From positions 1 through 64,000 of the forward strand of contig NZ_JAEULP010000060.1 in the NCBI RefSeq assembly GCF_016792905.1: 64,000 nt of DNA. Reading direction: 5' to 3'. This document shows positions 47,035 through 56,527 of this stretch, piece by piece; positions within the stretch are counted from its first letter, which is position 1, and every line of letters starts with the position of its first letter. The notes beneath the pieces are model-generated. The model was not told the origin of the DNA and made no database searches. It worked only from the letters and a program-made list of their open reading frames with translations. Origin of the DNA: Tabrizicola sp. Lineage in GTDB: Bacteria > Pseudomonadota > Alphaproteobacteria > Rhodobacterales > Rhodobacteraceae. The translations under genes were made by a program, and so were the position numbers.

Positions 47035-48759
47035 TCAGTTCTGCCAGGACTTGATCAGCTCGTCGTAGCTGATGGTTTCCGGCGTCGGATCCTCGTTCTC
47101 CAGCTTGGCGACCGGGGCACCCGGGGCGTCAAGCCATTCCTGCGGATCCTTCTCTTCGTTCATCTTCGGGCCGATGTCGCCCTGGACACCCGACTTCTCG
47201 ATCCGCTCCAGCACCTTTTCCTGCTCGGAGCAGAGCGCATCCAGCGCTTCCTGCGGGGTCTTGTCGCCCGACATGGCGTCGCCGATGTTCTGCCACCAGA
47301 GCTGCGCCATCTTCGGATAGTCCGGGATGTTCGTGCCCGTCGGCGACCACTGGACGCGGGCGGGCGAGCGGTAGAACTCGATCAGGCCACCCAGCTTGGG
47401 CGCCCGGTCGGTGAAGTGCTGGCTGTCGATGGTGGACTGACGGATGAAGGTCAGGCCGACATCGGACTTCTTCAGGTCGACGGTCTTCGACACCACGAAC
47501 TGCGCGTAAAGCCAGGCGGCCTGGGCGCGGTCGACCGGGGTCGACTGCATCAGCGTCCAGGACCCGGCGTCCTGGTAGCCGATCTTCTGGCCCTTCTGCC
47601 AGTAGGCGCCGTGCGGCGAGGGGGCCATGCGCCATTTCGGCGTGCCGTCCTCGTTCATCACCGGCGTTCCCGGCGCGACCGAGGCCGCGGTGAAGGCGGT
47701 GTACCAGAACATCTGCTGGGCAATCGCGCCCTGGGCAGGAACCGGTCCGGCTTCGCTGAAAGTCATGCCCTGCGCTTCCGGCGGCGAGTATTTCTGCAGC
47801 CACTCGATCGCCTTGGTAACGGCATAGACCGCCGCCGCGTCGTTGGTCGCGCCACCACGGGCCACGCAGGAGCCGACGGGACGGGAGTTTTCGTCCACGC
47901 GGACGCCCCATTCGTCGACCGGCAACCCGTTCGGCTCGCCCACGTCGCCCATCCCGGCCATCGACATCCACGCGTCGGTATAGCGCCAGCCGAGCGACGG
48001 GTCCTTCTTGCCGTAGTCCATGTTGCCATAGACGCCGGTGGCAGGCCCGCCCATGTAGGACATGTCGCGGCCGGTGAAGAACTCAGCGATGTCCTCGTAG
48101 GCCGACCAGTTGACCGGAACGCCGAGGTCATAGCCGTATTTGGCCTTGAAGTCGTCCTTGGTCTTCTGATCCGAGAACCAGTCGTAGCGGAACCAGTAGA
48201 GGTTCGCGAACTGCTGGTCGGGAAGCTGGTAAAGCTTGCCGTCCGGCCCGGTGGTGAAGGAGGTGCCGATGAAGTCGGCCAGGTCGAGGCCGGGGTTCGT
48301 CACCGCAGCACCGTCGCCCGCCATCCAGTCGGTCAGGTTGCGGGCCTGCTGGTAGCGCCAGTGGGTGCCGATCAGGTCCGAGTCGTTGATGTAGGCGTCG
48401 TAGATGTTTTCGCCGGTCTGCATCTGCGTTTGCAGCTTTTCGACGACGTCGCCTTCGCCGATCAGGTCATGCGTGACCTTGATGCCAGTGATCGCAGTGA
48501 AGGCCGGGGCCAGCACCTTGGATTCGTAGCTGTGGGTGTCGATGGTTTCCGAGACGACCTTGATCTCCATCCCCGCGTAGGGTTTGGCCGCGTCGATGAA
48601 CCATTGCATTTCCGCTTCCTGATCGGCGCGGCTCAGCACCGACAGGTCGCCGATTTCGGTGTCGAGGAAGGCTTTCGCCGCCTCCATGTCGGCCCAGGCG
48701 GGGGCCTGCATCGCCATCAGCGCAAGCGCCATGGCTGTTGCGGTTGAACGAAGTCTCAT
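47035..48759 (-). CDS. glpV: Glycerol ABC transporter substrate-binding protein
   Basis: A 574-aa extracellular solute-binding protein. The signal peptide is MRLRSTATAMALALMAMQAPAWA, and the mature part has VVSETIDTHSYESKVLAPAFTAITGIKVTHD and the WDVWSAY-like GVPVNWSAYEDIAEFF block. It is longer than sugar-binding relatives, as is usual for GlpV. The ribosome site GGGAGGA is strong, and an 11-bp stem-loop precedes it in the message, which may raise its level relative to the permeases. It captures glycerol in the periplasm. Confidence 0.92.
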   Translation of the reverse strand: MRLRSTATAMALALMAMQAPAWADMEAAKAFLDTEIGDLSVLSRADQEAEMQWFIDAAKPYAGMEIKVVSETIDTHSYESKVLAPAFTAITGIKVTHDLIGEGDVVEKLQTQMQTGENIYDAYINDSDLIGTHWRYQQARNLTDWMAGDGAAVTNPGLDLADFIGTSFTTGPDGKLYQLPDQQFANLYWFRYDWFSDQKTKDDFKAKYGYDLGVPVNWSAYEDIAEFFTGRDMSYMGGPATGVYGNMDYGKKDPSLGWRYTDAWMSMAGMGDVGEPNGLPVDEWGVRVDENSRPVGSCVARGGATNDAAAVYAVTKAIEWLQKYSPPEAQGMTFSEAGPVPAQGAIAQQMFWYTAFTAASVAPGTPVMNEDGTPKWRMAPSPHGAYWQKGQKIGYQDAGSWTLMQSTPVDRAQAAWLYAQFVVSKTVDLKKSDVGLTFIRQSTIDSQHFTDRAPKLGGLIEFYRSPARVQWSPTGTNIPDYPKMAQLWWQNIGDAMSGDKTPQEALDALCSEQEKVLERIEKSGVQGDIGPKMNEEKDPQEWLDAPGAPVAKLENEDPTPETISYDELIKSWQN

Positions 48760-48800
48760 GTGTATCCTCCCGAGAATTGGTGAGACGTTTCGGTTCGTTG

Positions 48801-48830
48801 CCCCGGGCAGGTCTTCCGCCCTGCCCGGGG
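48801..48830. other. Intercistronic stem-loop between glpU and glpV
   Basis: CCCCGGGCAGG and CCTGCCCGGGG form a perfect 11-bp stem with an 8-nt loop, 41 bases upstream of the glpV start. Such a structure inside an operon typically blocks 3' exonucleases or marks a processing site. Confidence 0.6.
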
Positions 48831-48847
48831 GTCTTCTTTGCCCGCGT

Positions 48848-49255
48848 CTAGACCCAGCGAAAGACCGCCGCGGCATAGACGAGGGAGAGGATGAGCGCGC
48901 CCCAGAGGAAGTCGGGGCCCGCGAAGAAGAGCCAGCCAAGATGGATGAAGGCCGAGCCCAGAAGGGTGATGAACAGCCGGTCGCCGCGGGTGGTCTCGAT
49001 GCGCAAGATGCCGACGCGCGGTGTTTCGGGGTAGCGGATGGCGAGGAGCGTCATGATGATCAGGAGCCCGGCGATGCACCAGAAGAAGAGCGCGACCGGG
49101 AAGGTCCAGGCCATCCAGAAGCCGTCGATCAGCTGCCCCGTCCAGTCGCGGACGCCGTCATCGTCGACCGGAACGGCCCAGAGGAGGAAGGCGAGGATCG
49201 CGGCCATGAGGAGGCCGAGGGTGAGGTAGATCGGGGTCCAGCGGGTTTGGGTCAT
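48848..49255 (-). CDS. glpU: GlpU-type small membrane protein (DUF2160)
   Basis: A 135-aa protein with about four membrane helices: LGLLMAAILAFLLWAV, FWMAWTFPVALFFWCIAGLLIIMTLL, LFITLLGSAFIHLGWLFF and FLWGALILSLVYAAAVF. The RYPETPRVGILRIETTRGDRLFITLLG segment is typical of DUF2160. It occurs between permease and binding-protein genes in known glpSTPQUV operons. Its function in glycerol transport is not established. Confidence 0.88.
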   Translation of the reverse strand: MTQTRWTPIYLTLGLLMAAILAFLLWAVPVDDDGVRDWTGQLIDGFWMAWTFPVALFFWCIAGLLIIMTLLAIRYPETPRVGILRIETTRGDRLFITLLGSAFIHLGWLFFAGPDFLWGALILSLVYAAAVFRWV

Positions 49256-49288
49256 GGCGTCTGCCCCTTGGTTTGCGTCGGATGCCCG

Positions 49289-49365
49289 CCCCGGACCTGA
49301 TCCGGGGCCTCGTCATTCCAGAGGCGGCGCGGGTGGGCATGGAGGTCCCGGGTCAGGCCCGGGAC
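49289..49365. repeat. REP-like pair of GC-rich hairpins
   Basis: CCCCGGA/TCCGGGG (49289-49307) and GTCCCGGG/CCCGGGAC (49345-49365), both with 5-nt loops, lie in the 136-bp gap between glpQ and glpU. Sequences of this type (GGTCCCGGGTCAGGCCCGGGAC) are widespread REP-like elements in alphaproteobacteria, and here one sits inside an operon. Confidence 0.6.
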
Positions 49366-49391
49366 GGGGTTTGCCTGATGACAACGCATCA

Positions 49392-50195
49392 TCACACCCT
49401 CCCCAGGGCGAAGCCCTTGGCGATATAGTTGCGGACGAAGTAGATCACGAGCGCTCCGGGCACGAGGGTCAGGACCCCGGCGGCGGCGAGGACGCCCCAA
49501 TCCATGCCGGAAGCTGACACTGTGCGGGTCATCACTGCGGCGATGGGTTTGGCGTCGGTGGTGGTGAGAGTGCGGCTGAGAAGAAGCTCGACCCAGGAGA
49601 ACATGAAGCAGAAGAAGGCGGCGACGCCGATGCCGGAAGCGATGAGGGGCATGAATATCTTCACGAAGAACTTCGGGAAGGAATAGCCGTCGATATAGGC
49701 GGTCTCGTCGATTTCCTTCGGCACGCCGCGCATGAAGCCTTCCAGAATCCAGACCGCGAGGGGGACGTTGAAGAGGCAGTGGGCAAGCGCGACCGCGATA
49801 TGGGTGTCGATCAGGCCCATGGCCGAATAGAGCTGGAAGAACGGCAGCGCGAAGACGGCGGGGGGCGACATGCGGTTGGTGAGAAGCCAGAAGAACAGGT
49901 GCTTGTCGCCCATGAAGTTGTAGCGGCTGAAGGCATAGGCGGCGGGCAGCGCCACGGTGATCGAGATGACCGTGTTCATCACGACGTAGATCAGCGAGTT
50001 GACATAGCCCATGTACCAGGAGGGATCGGTCAGGATCACCGCGTAGTTGTGGAAGGTCAGGTTCGCCGGGACCAGCGTGAAGGAGGAGGTGATCTCGGTA
50101 TTGGTCTTCAGGCTCATGTTGATCAGCCAGTAGATCGGGATCAGCAGGAACAGGAGGTACAGGGCCATGACGATGGCGTTGGGGCGGAGGCGCAT
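49392..50195 (-). CDS. glpQ: Glycerol ABC transporter permease
   Basis: A 267-aa MalG-type permease with six helices. The cytoplasmic EAA loop is EGFMRGVPKEIDETAYIDGYSFPKFFVKIFMPLI, contacting the ATPases. It starts MRLRPNAIVMALYLLFLLIP. Its start shares one base with the glpP stop (TGATG), so the two permeases are translationally coupled and form the transmembrane heterodimer. Confidence 0.94.
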   Translation of the reverse strand: MRLRPNAIVMALYLLFLLIPIYWLINMSLKTNTEITSSFTLVPANLTFHNYAVILTDPSWYMGYVNSLIYVVMNTVISITVALPAAYAFSRYNFMGDKHLFFWLLTNRMSPPAVFALPFFQLYSAMGLIDTHIAVALAHCLFNVPLAVWILEGFMRGVPKEIDETAYIDGYSFPKFFVKIFMPLIASGIGVAAFFCFMFSWVELLLSRTLTTTDAKPIAAVMTRTVSASGMDWGVLAAAGVLTLVPGALVIYFVRNYIAKGFALGRV

Positions 50196-51067
50196 CAGCG
50201 GTTCTCCTCACGGTCGAGGTTGGTCATGACGGTGTAGAAGACCCATGAGATCAAGAGGATAACGAGGAAGTACATGATCGAGAAGGCGGCGGCGGGGCCG
50301 AGGTCGAACTGGCCGGTGGCCATCTTCGCGAGGTCGATGGACAGGAAGGTGGTGGAGTTGCCGGGGCCGCCGCCGGTGACGACGAAGGGCTCGGTATAGA
50401 TCATGAAGCTGTCCATGAAGCGGAGGAGGACGGCGATGAGGAGGACGCCGTTCATCTTCGGCAGCTCGATGTAGCGGAAGACGGACCAGCGGGTGGCCTG
50501 GTCGATCTTGGCGGCCTGGTAGTAGGCCTGCGGGATCGACTGGAGACCGGCGTAGCACAGGAGTGCCACGAGCGAGGTCCAGTGCCAGACATCCATCACG
50601 ACGACGGTGATCCAGGCGTCGATGGGATCGTTGGTGTAGTTGTAGTCGATGCCCATCGCCGCAAGCGTGTGGCCCAGAAGCCCGATGTCGACGCGGCCGA
50701 AGATCTGCCAGATGGTGCCGACGACGTTGAACGGGACGAGGAGCGGCAGGGCCATGAGCACCAGGACAAGGCTGGACCAGAAGCCCTTCTTCGGCATGTT
50801 GAGCGCGATGAAGATGCCGAGCGGCACCTCGATCGCCAGGATGATCAGCGAGAAGAGGATCTGGCGGCCAAGCGCGTCGTGCAGGCGGTCCGAAGTGATC
50901 TGGTCCTCGAACCAGTCAAGGCCGGCCCAGAAGAATTCGTTGTTCCCGAAGGTGTCGTTGAAGGCGTAGTTCACGACCGTCATCAGCGGGATGATGGCCG
51001 AGAAGGCCACCAGCACGAGAACGGGCAGGACCAGGAACCAGGCCTTGTTGTTCTGGGTCTTGTCCAT
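50195..51067 (-). CDS. glpP: Glycerol ABC transporter permease
   Basis: A 290-aa MalF-type permease with six helices, the first being AWFLVLPVLVLVAFSAIIPLMTVVNY. The EAA loop region is AGLQSIPQAYYQAAKIDQATRWSVFRYIELPKM. It pairs with GlpQ. It follows glpT by three bases in the same operon. Confidence 0.94.
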   Translation of the reverse strand: MDKTQNNKAWFLVLPVLVLVAFSAIIPLMTVVNYAFNDTFGNNEFFWAGLDWFEDQITSDRLHDALGRQILFSLIILAIEVPLGIFIALNMPKKGFWSSLVLVLMALPLLVPFNVVGTIWQIFGRVDIGLLGHTLAAMGIDYNYTNDPIDAWITVVVMDVWHWTSLVALLCYAGLQSIPQAYYQAAKIDQATRWSVFRYIELPKMNGVLLIAVLLRFMDSFMIYTEPFVVTGGGPGNSTTFLSIDLAKMATGQFDLGPAAAFSIMYFLVILLISWVFYTVMTNLDREENR

Positions 51068-51070
51068 GGC

Positions 51071-52153
51071 TCAGGCCCCCCCGCGAGTGTCGGTCGGCTG
51101 GACGCGCCAGTCGTTTGCGTAGACGTTGATCTTGCCCGGTGCGAAGGCGACGCGGGGGTCGGCGGGGACGGTTATGCCTTCGGGCAGGATCGCGTTCAGG
51201 GCCTGGCCCTGGAATTCGGCGCGGAGGATGCGGTGGCGGCCCACGTCCTCGACCCGCTTCACGGTGACGGGCAGGCCCTGGTCGGAGATCGTGACGTAGT
51301 CCGGGCGGATGCCGATCTGGGTGCGGCCCGATGTTGGCCCATAGGCCGCACCCAGAGGCACCGAGACTTTCCCCAGTCTCGCCTCGGTTCCGGTCACGTC
51401 GGCATCCAACAGGTTCATCCCCGGCGAGCCGATGAAATAGCCGACGAAGGTATGGGCCGGGGTCTCGAACAGCTCTTCGGGCGTGCCCATCTGCACCACA
51501 CGCCCGTCATACATGACGACGACCTTCTGCGCGAAGGTCAGGGCCTCGGTCTGGTCGTGGGTGACGTAGATCATCGTATGACCGAACTCGCGGTGCAGCG
51601 ATTTCAGCTGGGTCCGCAGCTCCCATTTCATATGCGGGTCGATCACCGTGAGAGGCTCGTCGAACAGGATCGCGTTCACGTCCTCGCGCACCATGCCGCG
51701 CCCAAGGCTGATCTTCTGCTTGGCGTCGGCGGTCAGCCCGCGCGCCTTGCGGTTCAGGATGTCTTCCATCCCGATCATCTGGGCAATCTGGCCGACGCGC
51801 TTGGCGATATAGGCCGCGTCCATCCCCCGATTGCGCAGCGGGAAGGCCAGGTTGTCGCGCACGGACATCGTGTCGTAGACGACGGGGAACTGGAACACCT
51901 GGGCGATGTTGCGTTCGGTGGTCGGGGCATCGGTCACGTCGCGGTCGCCGAACAGCACCCGGCCATGTGACGGGCGCACGAGGCCGGAGATGATGTTCAG
52001 AAGCGTGGTCTTGCCGCAGCCCGAGGCCCCGAGAAGGGCATAGGCGCCGCCGTCCTGCCAGACATGGTCCATTTCCTTCAGCGCATAGTCGGCCTCGCCC
52101 TTCGGGTTCGGGCTGTAGCTGTGGGCAAGCTTGGAGAGGGTGATCCGGGACAT
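51071..52153 (-). CDS. glpT: Glycerol ABC transporter ATP-binding protein
   Basis: A 360-aa MalK-type ATPase with Walker A LLGASGCGKTTLLN, Q-loop FQFPVVYDTMSV, a signature replaced by LTADAKQKISLGRGM (LSGGQ degenerate, as in GlpT), Walker B ILFDEPLTVIDPHMKWELR and switch His in IYVTHDQTE. A C-terminal OB-type regulatory domain follows from about residue 240. It pairs with GlpS to power glycerol uptake. The name glpT here is the alphaproteobacterial ABC subunit, not the E. coli glycerol-3-phosphate antiporter. Confidence 0.92.
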   Translation of the reverse strand: MSRITLSKLAHSYSPNPKGEADYALKEMDHVWQDGGAYALLGASGCGKTTLLNIISGLVRPSHGRVLFGDRDVTDAPTTERNIAQVFQFPVVYDTMSVRDNLAFPLRNRGMDAAYIAKRVGQIAQMIGMEDILNRKARGLTADAKQKISLGRGMVREDVNAILFDEPLTVIDPHMKWELRTQLKSLHREFGHTMIYVTHDQTEALTFAQKVVVMYDGRVVQMGTPEELFETPAHTFVGYFIGSPGMNLLDADVTGTEARLGKVSVPLGAAYGPTSGRTQIGIRPDYVTISDQGLPVTVKRVEDVGRHRILRAEFQGQALNAILPEGITVPADPRVAFAPGKINVYANDWRVQPTDTRGGA

Positions 52154-53242
<1,089 letters not shown>

Positions 53243-53252
53243 TCCGTTCCCC

Positions 53253-54845
53253 CTATTCCGCCGCCGGGACAATTGCCCGGGAGGCGGCGTCCGCCATGAA
53301 GCGGTCAAGTCGTTCAATCTGGTCTGCACTCATGCGCAGGCCAAGCTTGGAGCGCCGCCAGACAATGTCTGCCGCCGACAGCGCAAATTCATGTGACATG
53401 AGCCAGCGCACCTCGGCCTCGGTCAGAGTGGCGCCGAAATCCTGGCCCAGCGCCTCGGGCGAGGTGGCATTGCCCAGAATCTGCGTGGCTTCGGTGCCAT
53501 AGGCGCGGACAAGGCGGGCGGCCCAGTAGTCGGTCAGGAATGGATGCTGCGCCTTGAGTTTGGCCGTCAGCGCGCCGACGCCGTCATGCGGGAAGTTGCC
53601 GCCCGGCAGCGCCACGCGGGCGGTCCAGGCCGGTTTCGCCTGCGGGAAGAAGGGCGCAAGCTTGGCCAGCGCGGATTCGGCAAGGCGGCGGTAGGTGGTG
53701 ATCTTGCCGCCGAAGACGTTGAGGAGCGGCGGGCCGTTCTCGTCCAGCTTCAGCACATAGTCGCGGGTCGCCGCCGTGGCCGACTTGGCGCCGTCATTGT
53801 AGAGCGGACGGACGCCGGAATAGGTCCAGACCACATCGTCCTTGGTGACGGTTTGCGCGAAATACTGGTTGGCGAAGGCCAGAAGGTAGTCGCGTTCCTC
53901 GTCCGTGCAGCGGGCGTCGCTGGGCGCGGACTGGTGGTCCTTGTCGGTAGTGCCGATCAGGGTGAAGTCCTGCTCGTAGGGGATGGCGAAGATGATCCGG
54001 CCGTCCGTGCCCTGGAAGAAGTAGCAGCGGTCATGGTCGAACAGTTTCCGCGTGACGATGTGGCTGCCGCGGACCAGCCGGACGCCTTCGGTCGGGTTGA
54101 TGTGGGCGACGTTGCGGATCACGTCCATCACCCAGGGCCCACCTGCATTGACCAGTGCGCGGGCCGTGTGATGGCCCTGCCCCTGCGGGCCGTCGGTCGT
54201 GATGTGCCACAGATCGCCCCGCCGTTCCGCGGCGGTGACGCGGGTGCGGGTCAGGATGCGGGCGCCCCGCTGGGCGGCATCGCGGGCGTTCAGGGCGACG
54301 AGGCGGGAGTCTTCCACCCAGCAGTCGGAATATTCGAAGGCCTTGCGGAAGCCGGGCTTGAGCGGGCGACCCGCAGGGTCGCGGGTCAGGTCCAGCGTCC
54401 GGGTCGCGGGCAGGATCTTGCGGCCGCCCATGGTGTCGTACATGTAGAGCCCAAGCCGGATCAGCCAGTCGGGCCGTCGACCCTTCGTCCAGGGCATGGT
54501 CCAGCCCAGAAGCCGCGAGGTGGGCGTGTCGGATTCGAAGCGCATGTCGGGGCTGAGCGGCAGCACGAAGCGCATCGGCCAGCTGATATGCGGCATGGCG
54601 ACGAGCAGGGTCTCGCGTTCCTCCAGCGCCTCGCGGACCAGGCGGAACTCGAAGTATTCGAGGTAGCGGAGGCCGCCGTGGAACAGCTTGGTCGAGGCCG
54701 AGGAGGTGCCCTGCGCCAGGTCGCCCTGTTCGGCCAGCGTGACCGACAACCCGCGCCCGGTGGCGTCGCGGGCGATGCCGCAGCCGTTGATGCCGCCACC
54801 GATGATGAAGAGGTCGGATACAACCTCTGCGGTTCTGTCGTTCAA
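53253..54845 (-). CDS. glpD: Glycerol-3-phosphate dehydrogenase (aerobic, FAD-dependent)
   Basis: A 530-aa flavoprotein. DLFIIGGGINGCGIARDATGRGL is the FAD-binding loop, TSSASTKLFHGGLRYLEYFEF the family block, and NVFGGKITTYRRLAE the second FAD motif; a C-terminal helical cap follows. It oxidises glycerol-3-phosphate to DHAP at the membrane, passing electrons to quinone. The start is TTG at 54845 after GGGAGGG; no ATG lies close that would keep the FAD motif. It is the first gene of the minus-strand operon, divergent from glpR. Confidence 0.95.
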   Translation of the reverse strand: MNDRTAEVVSDLFIIGGGINGCGIARDATGRGLSVTLAEQGDLAQGTSSASTKLFHGGLRYLEYFEFRLVREALEERETLLVAMPHISWPMRFVLPLSPDMRFESDTPTSRLLGWTMPWTKGRRPDWLIRLGLYMYDTMGGRKILPATRTLDLTRDPAGRPLKPGFRKAFEYSDCWVEDSRLVALNARDAAQRGARILTRTRVTAAERRGDLWHITTDGPQGQGHHTARALVNAGGPWVMDVIRNVAHINPTEGVRLVRGSHIVTRKLFDHDRCYFFQGTDGRIIFAIPYEQDFTLIGTTDKDHQSAPSDARCTDEERDYLLAFANQYFAQTVTKDDVVWTYSGVRPLYNDGAKSATAATRDYVLKLDENGPPLLNVFGGKITTYRRLAESALAKLAPFFPQAKPAWTARVALPGGNFPHDGVGALTAKLKAQHPFLTDYWAARLVRAYGTEATQILGNATSPEALGQDFGATLTEAEVRWLMSHEFALSAADIVWRRSKLGLRMSADQIERLDRFMADAASRAIVPAAE

Positions 54846-54906
54846 GTCGGACCCTCCCCCGGTGCGGAAACTGCGCTGATTGTCACAGCTTCGTCAACGA
54901 GAATTT

Positions 54907-54937
54907 TTCGCTTTTGCGCGATTTTGTCGAAAGCGAA
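54907..54937. promoter_or_regulatory. GlpR operator candidate
   Basis: TTCGCTTT and its exact reverse complement AAAGCGAA are separated by 15 bp in the 190-bp glpD-glpR gap. Further GCAAACGCAAAA and GCAAACGAAAAA repeats occur at about 54980 and 55006. DeoR-family GlpR proteins bind TTCG/CGAA-rich repeats like these. Confidence 0.6.
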
Positions 54938-55035
54938 CATTCATGGCGGTTCTATTGCGCAACCACAGCGATACTTGCTGCAAACGCAAAATACCGCGTG
55001 CCTGCGCAAACGAAAAAATCGCTGACAGGGAAACG

Positions 55036-55848
55036 ATGGCGTGGCAGAAAGCCGAAACGCGGGTTGCGAAGGAAAAGGAAAAGGCCGTGGCGCTGAACTT
55101 CCGGCAGACCGAGATTCTGGAGCTGGCCCGGGCCGAGGGGCGGGTCGTGGTCGAGGATCTGGCGCAGCGATTCGACGTGACCTTGCAGACGATCCGCCGC
55201 GACTTGTCCGATCTGGCGGATGCGGGGCACTTGGACCGGGTGCATGGCGGGGCGGTCCTGCGGACGGGCGTGGCGAACATCGGCTACGAGGCGCGGCGGC
55301 GGATGAACGAGGGGGCGAAGGCGGCGATTGCCCGGGCCTGCGCGGCGGCGATCCCGGACAATTGCAGCCTGATCCTGAACCTTGGCACCACGACGGAAGC
55401 AGTCGCTCGGGAACTGCTGGCGCACCGCAACATCACGGTGATCACCAACAACATGAACGTGGCCAACATCCTTGTGGCCAATCCCGGCTGCGAGATCGTG
55501 GTGGCGGGGGGCGCCCTGCGGCGGACGGATGGCGGGCTGGTGGGCGAGCTGACCACGCAGTTCTTCGAGCAGTTCAAGGTGGATTATGCGGTGATCGGGG
55601 TTTCGGCGCTGGATCGGGACGGCGACCTTCTGGACTTCGACCTGGCGGAAGTGCGGGTGTCGAAGGCGATCATCCAGCAATCGCGACGCCGTTTCCTGGT
55701 CTGCGACCACTCCAAGCTTGACCGTTCCGCCCCGGCGCGGCTGGCCTCGCTGTCCGAGATCACCACGCTTTTCACCGACCTGCCCTTGCCGGGCGAGCTG
55801 ATGCGGAAATGCGAGGCCTGGGAGACCGGCGTGACAGTGGCGGCGTAG
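55036..55848 (+). CDS. glpR: DeoR-family glycerol-3-phosphate regulon repressor
   Basis: A 270-aa repressor. The DeoR HTH is RQTEILELARAEGRVVVEDLAQRFDVTLQTIRRDLSDLADAGHLDRVHGGAV. The sensor domain has LNLGTTTEAVARELL and AVIGVSALDRDGDLLDFDLAEVRVSKAII, matching phosphosugar-binding DeoR folds. It probably releases the glp promoters when glycerol-3-phosphate is present. The start at 55036 follows AGGGAAA. Divergent position next to glpD and conserved synteny make the assignment firm. Confidence 0.93.
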   Translation: MAWQKAETRVAKEKEKAVALNFRQTEILELARAEGRVVVEDLAQRFDVTLQTIRRDLSDLADAGHLDRVHGGAVLRTGVANIGYEARRRMNEGAKAAIARACAAAIPDNCSLILNLGTTTEAVARELLAHRNITVITNNMNVANILVANPGCEIVVAGGALRRTDGGLVGELTTQFFEQFKVDYAVIGVSALDRDGDLLDFDLAEVRVSKAIIQQSRRRFLVCDHSKLDRSAPARLASLSEITTLFTDLPLPGELMRKCEAWETGVTVAA

Positions 55849-55849
55849 G

Positions 55850-56527
55850 CTAGAACTCGGCCGCCAGCACCTTGGGGTCCAGAAGCTCGATCCGCTTCCG
55901 CGCGGTGCGGATCGCGCCGCGCCGTGCAAGGCCGCTCATCACCCGGCTGACCATCTCGCGGTTGGAACCGATGGTGGCGGCGATCTCGGCATGGGTCGGG
56001 GCTTCGGCGATCACGCCCCCGGCGCGAAGTTGGTCCCGGTCGACCGCCAGCCCGAAGAGGTAAGAGGCGACACGCTGTTCGACGCTGTAGGTGGTCAGTT
56101 CCAGGTTGCGGGCGGTCAGGGTGCGGATGCGGGCGACAAGGCCCTGGGCGATCCGCCAGCGCAGGGCAGGGACCTGGTCGAAGAGCAGGCGAAACGCAGC
56201 ACCGGGAATGGTCAGCACCGTGGCTTCGCTTCGCGCGACGACGGCAAGCGAACGCTCGCCTTGGTCCAGCGCCGCCAGTTCGCCGAAATGATCGCCAAGC
56301 GCGAAGCGCGTGAAGATCACCTCGCGCCCGTCGGCGGTCCAGTAGAGTGCGATCAGGGTGCCGGACAGCAGAAAATGCACGTCGCGGCTTTGATCCTTCT
56401 GGTGGAACAGGATTTCCCAGGGCCGCAGGCGGTGTTCGGTGAAGGGCAGTTCGATCCCGGCGAAATCCGTCACGGTCAGGCCGCGAAAGAGTGGCAAGTC
56501 ACGGGCAAGGAGCGCAGCCAGTGTCAC
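55850..56527 (-). CDS. Crp/Fnr family regulator with intact cyclic-nucleotide pocket
   Basis: A 225-aa regulator starting at GTG, which overlaps the cyclase stop by four bases (GTGA). The sensor domain has the phosphate-binding cassette FGELAALDQGERSLAVV with Gly82-Glu83 and Arg92-Ser93, the residues E. coli CRP uses for cAMP. The HTH THAEIAATIGSNREMVSRVMSGLARRGAIR (178-207) has the CRP-type R-E-x-V-x-R recognition helix. No FNR cysteines are present. It probably binds cAMP made by the coupled cyclase. Confidence 0.85.
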   Translation of the reverse strand: MTLAALLARDLPLFRGLTVTDFAGIELPFTEHRLRPWEILFHQKDQSRDVHFLLSGTLIALYWTADGREVIFTRFALGDHFGELAALDQGERSLAVVARSEATVLTIPGAAFRLLFDQVPALRWRIAQGLVARIRTLTARNLELTTYSVEQRVASYLFGLAVDRDQLRAGGVIAEAPTHAEIAATIGSNREMVSRVMSGLARRGAIRTARKRIELLDPKVLAAEF

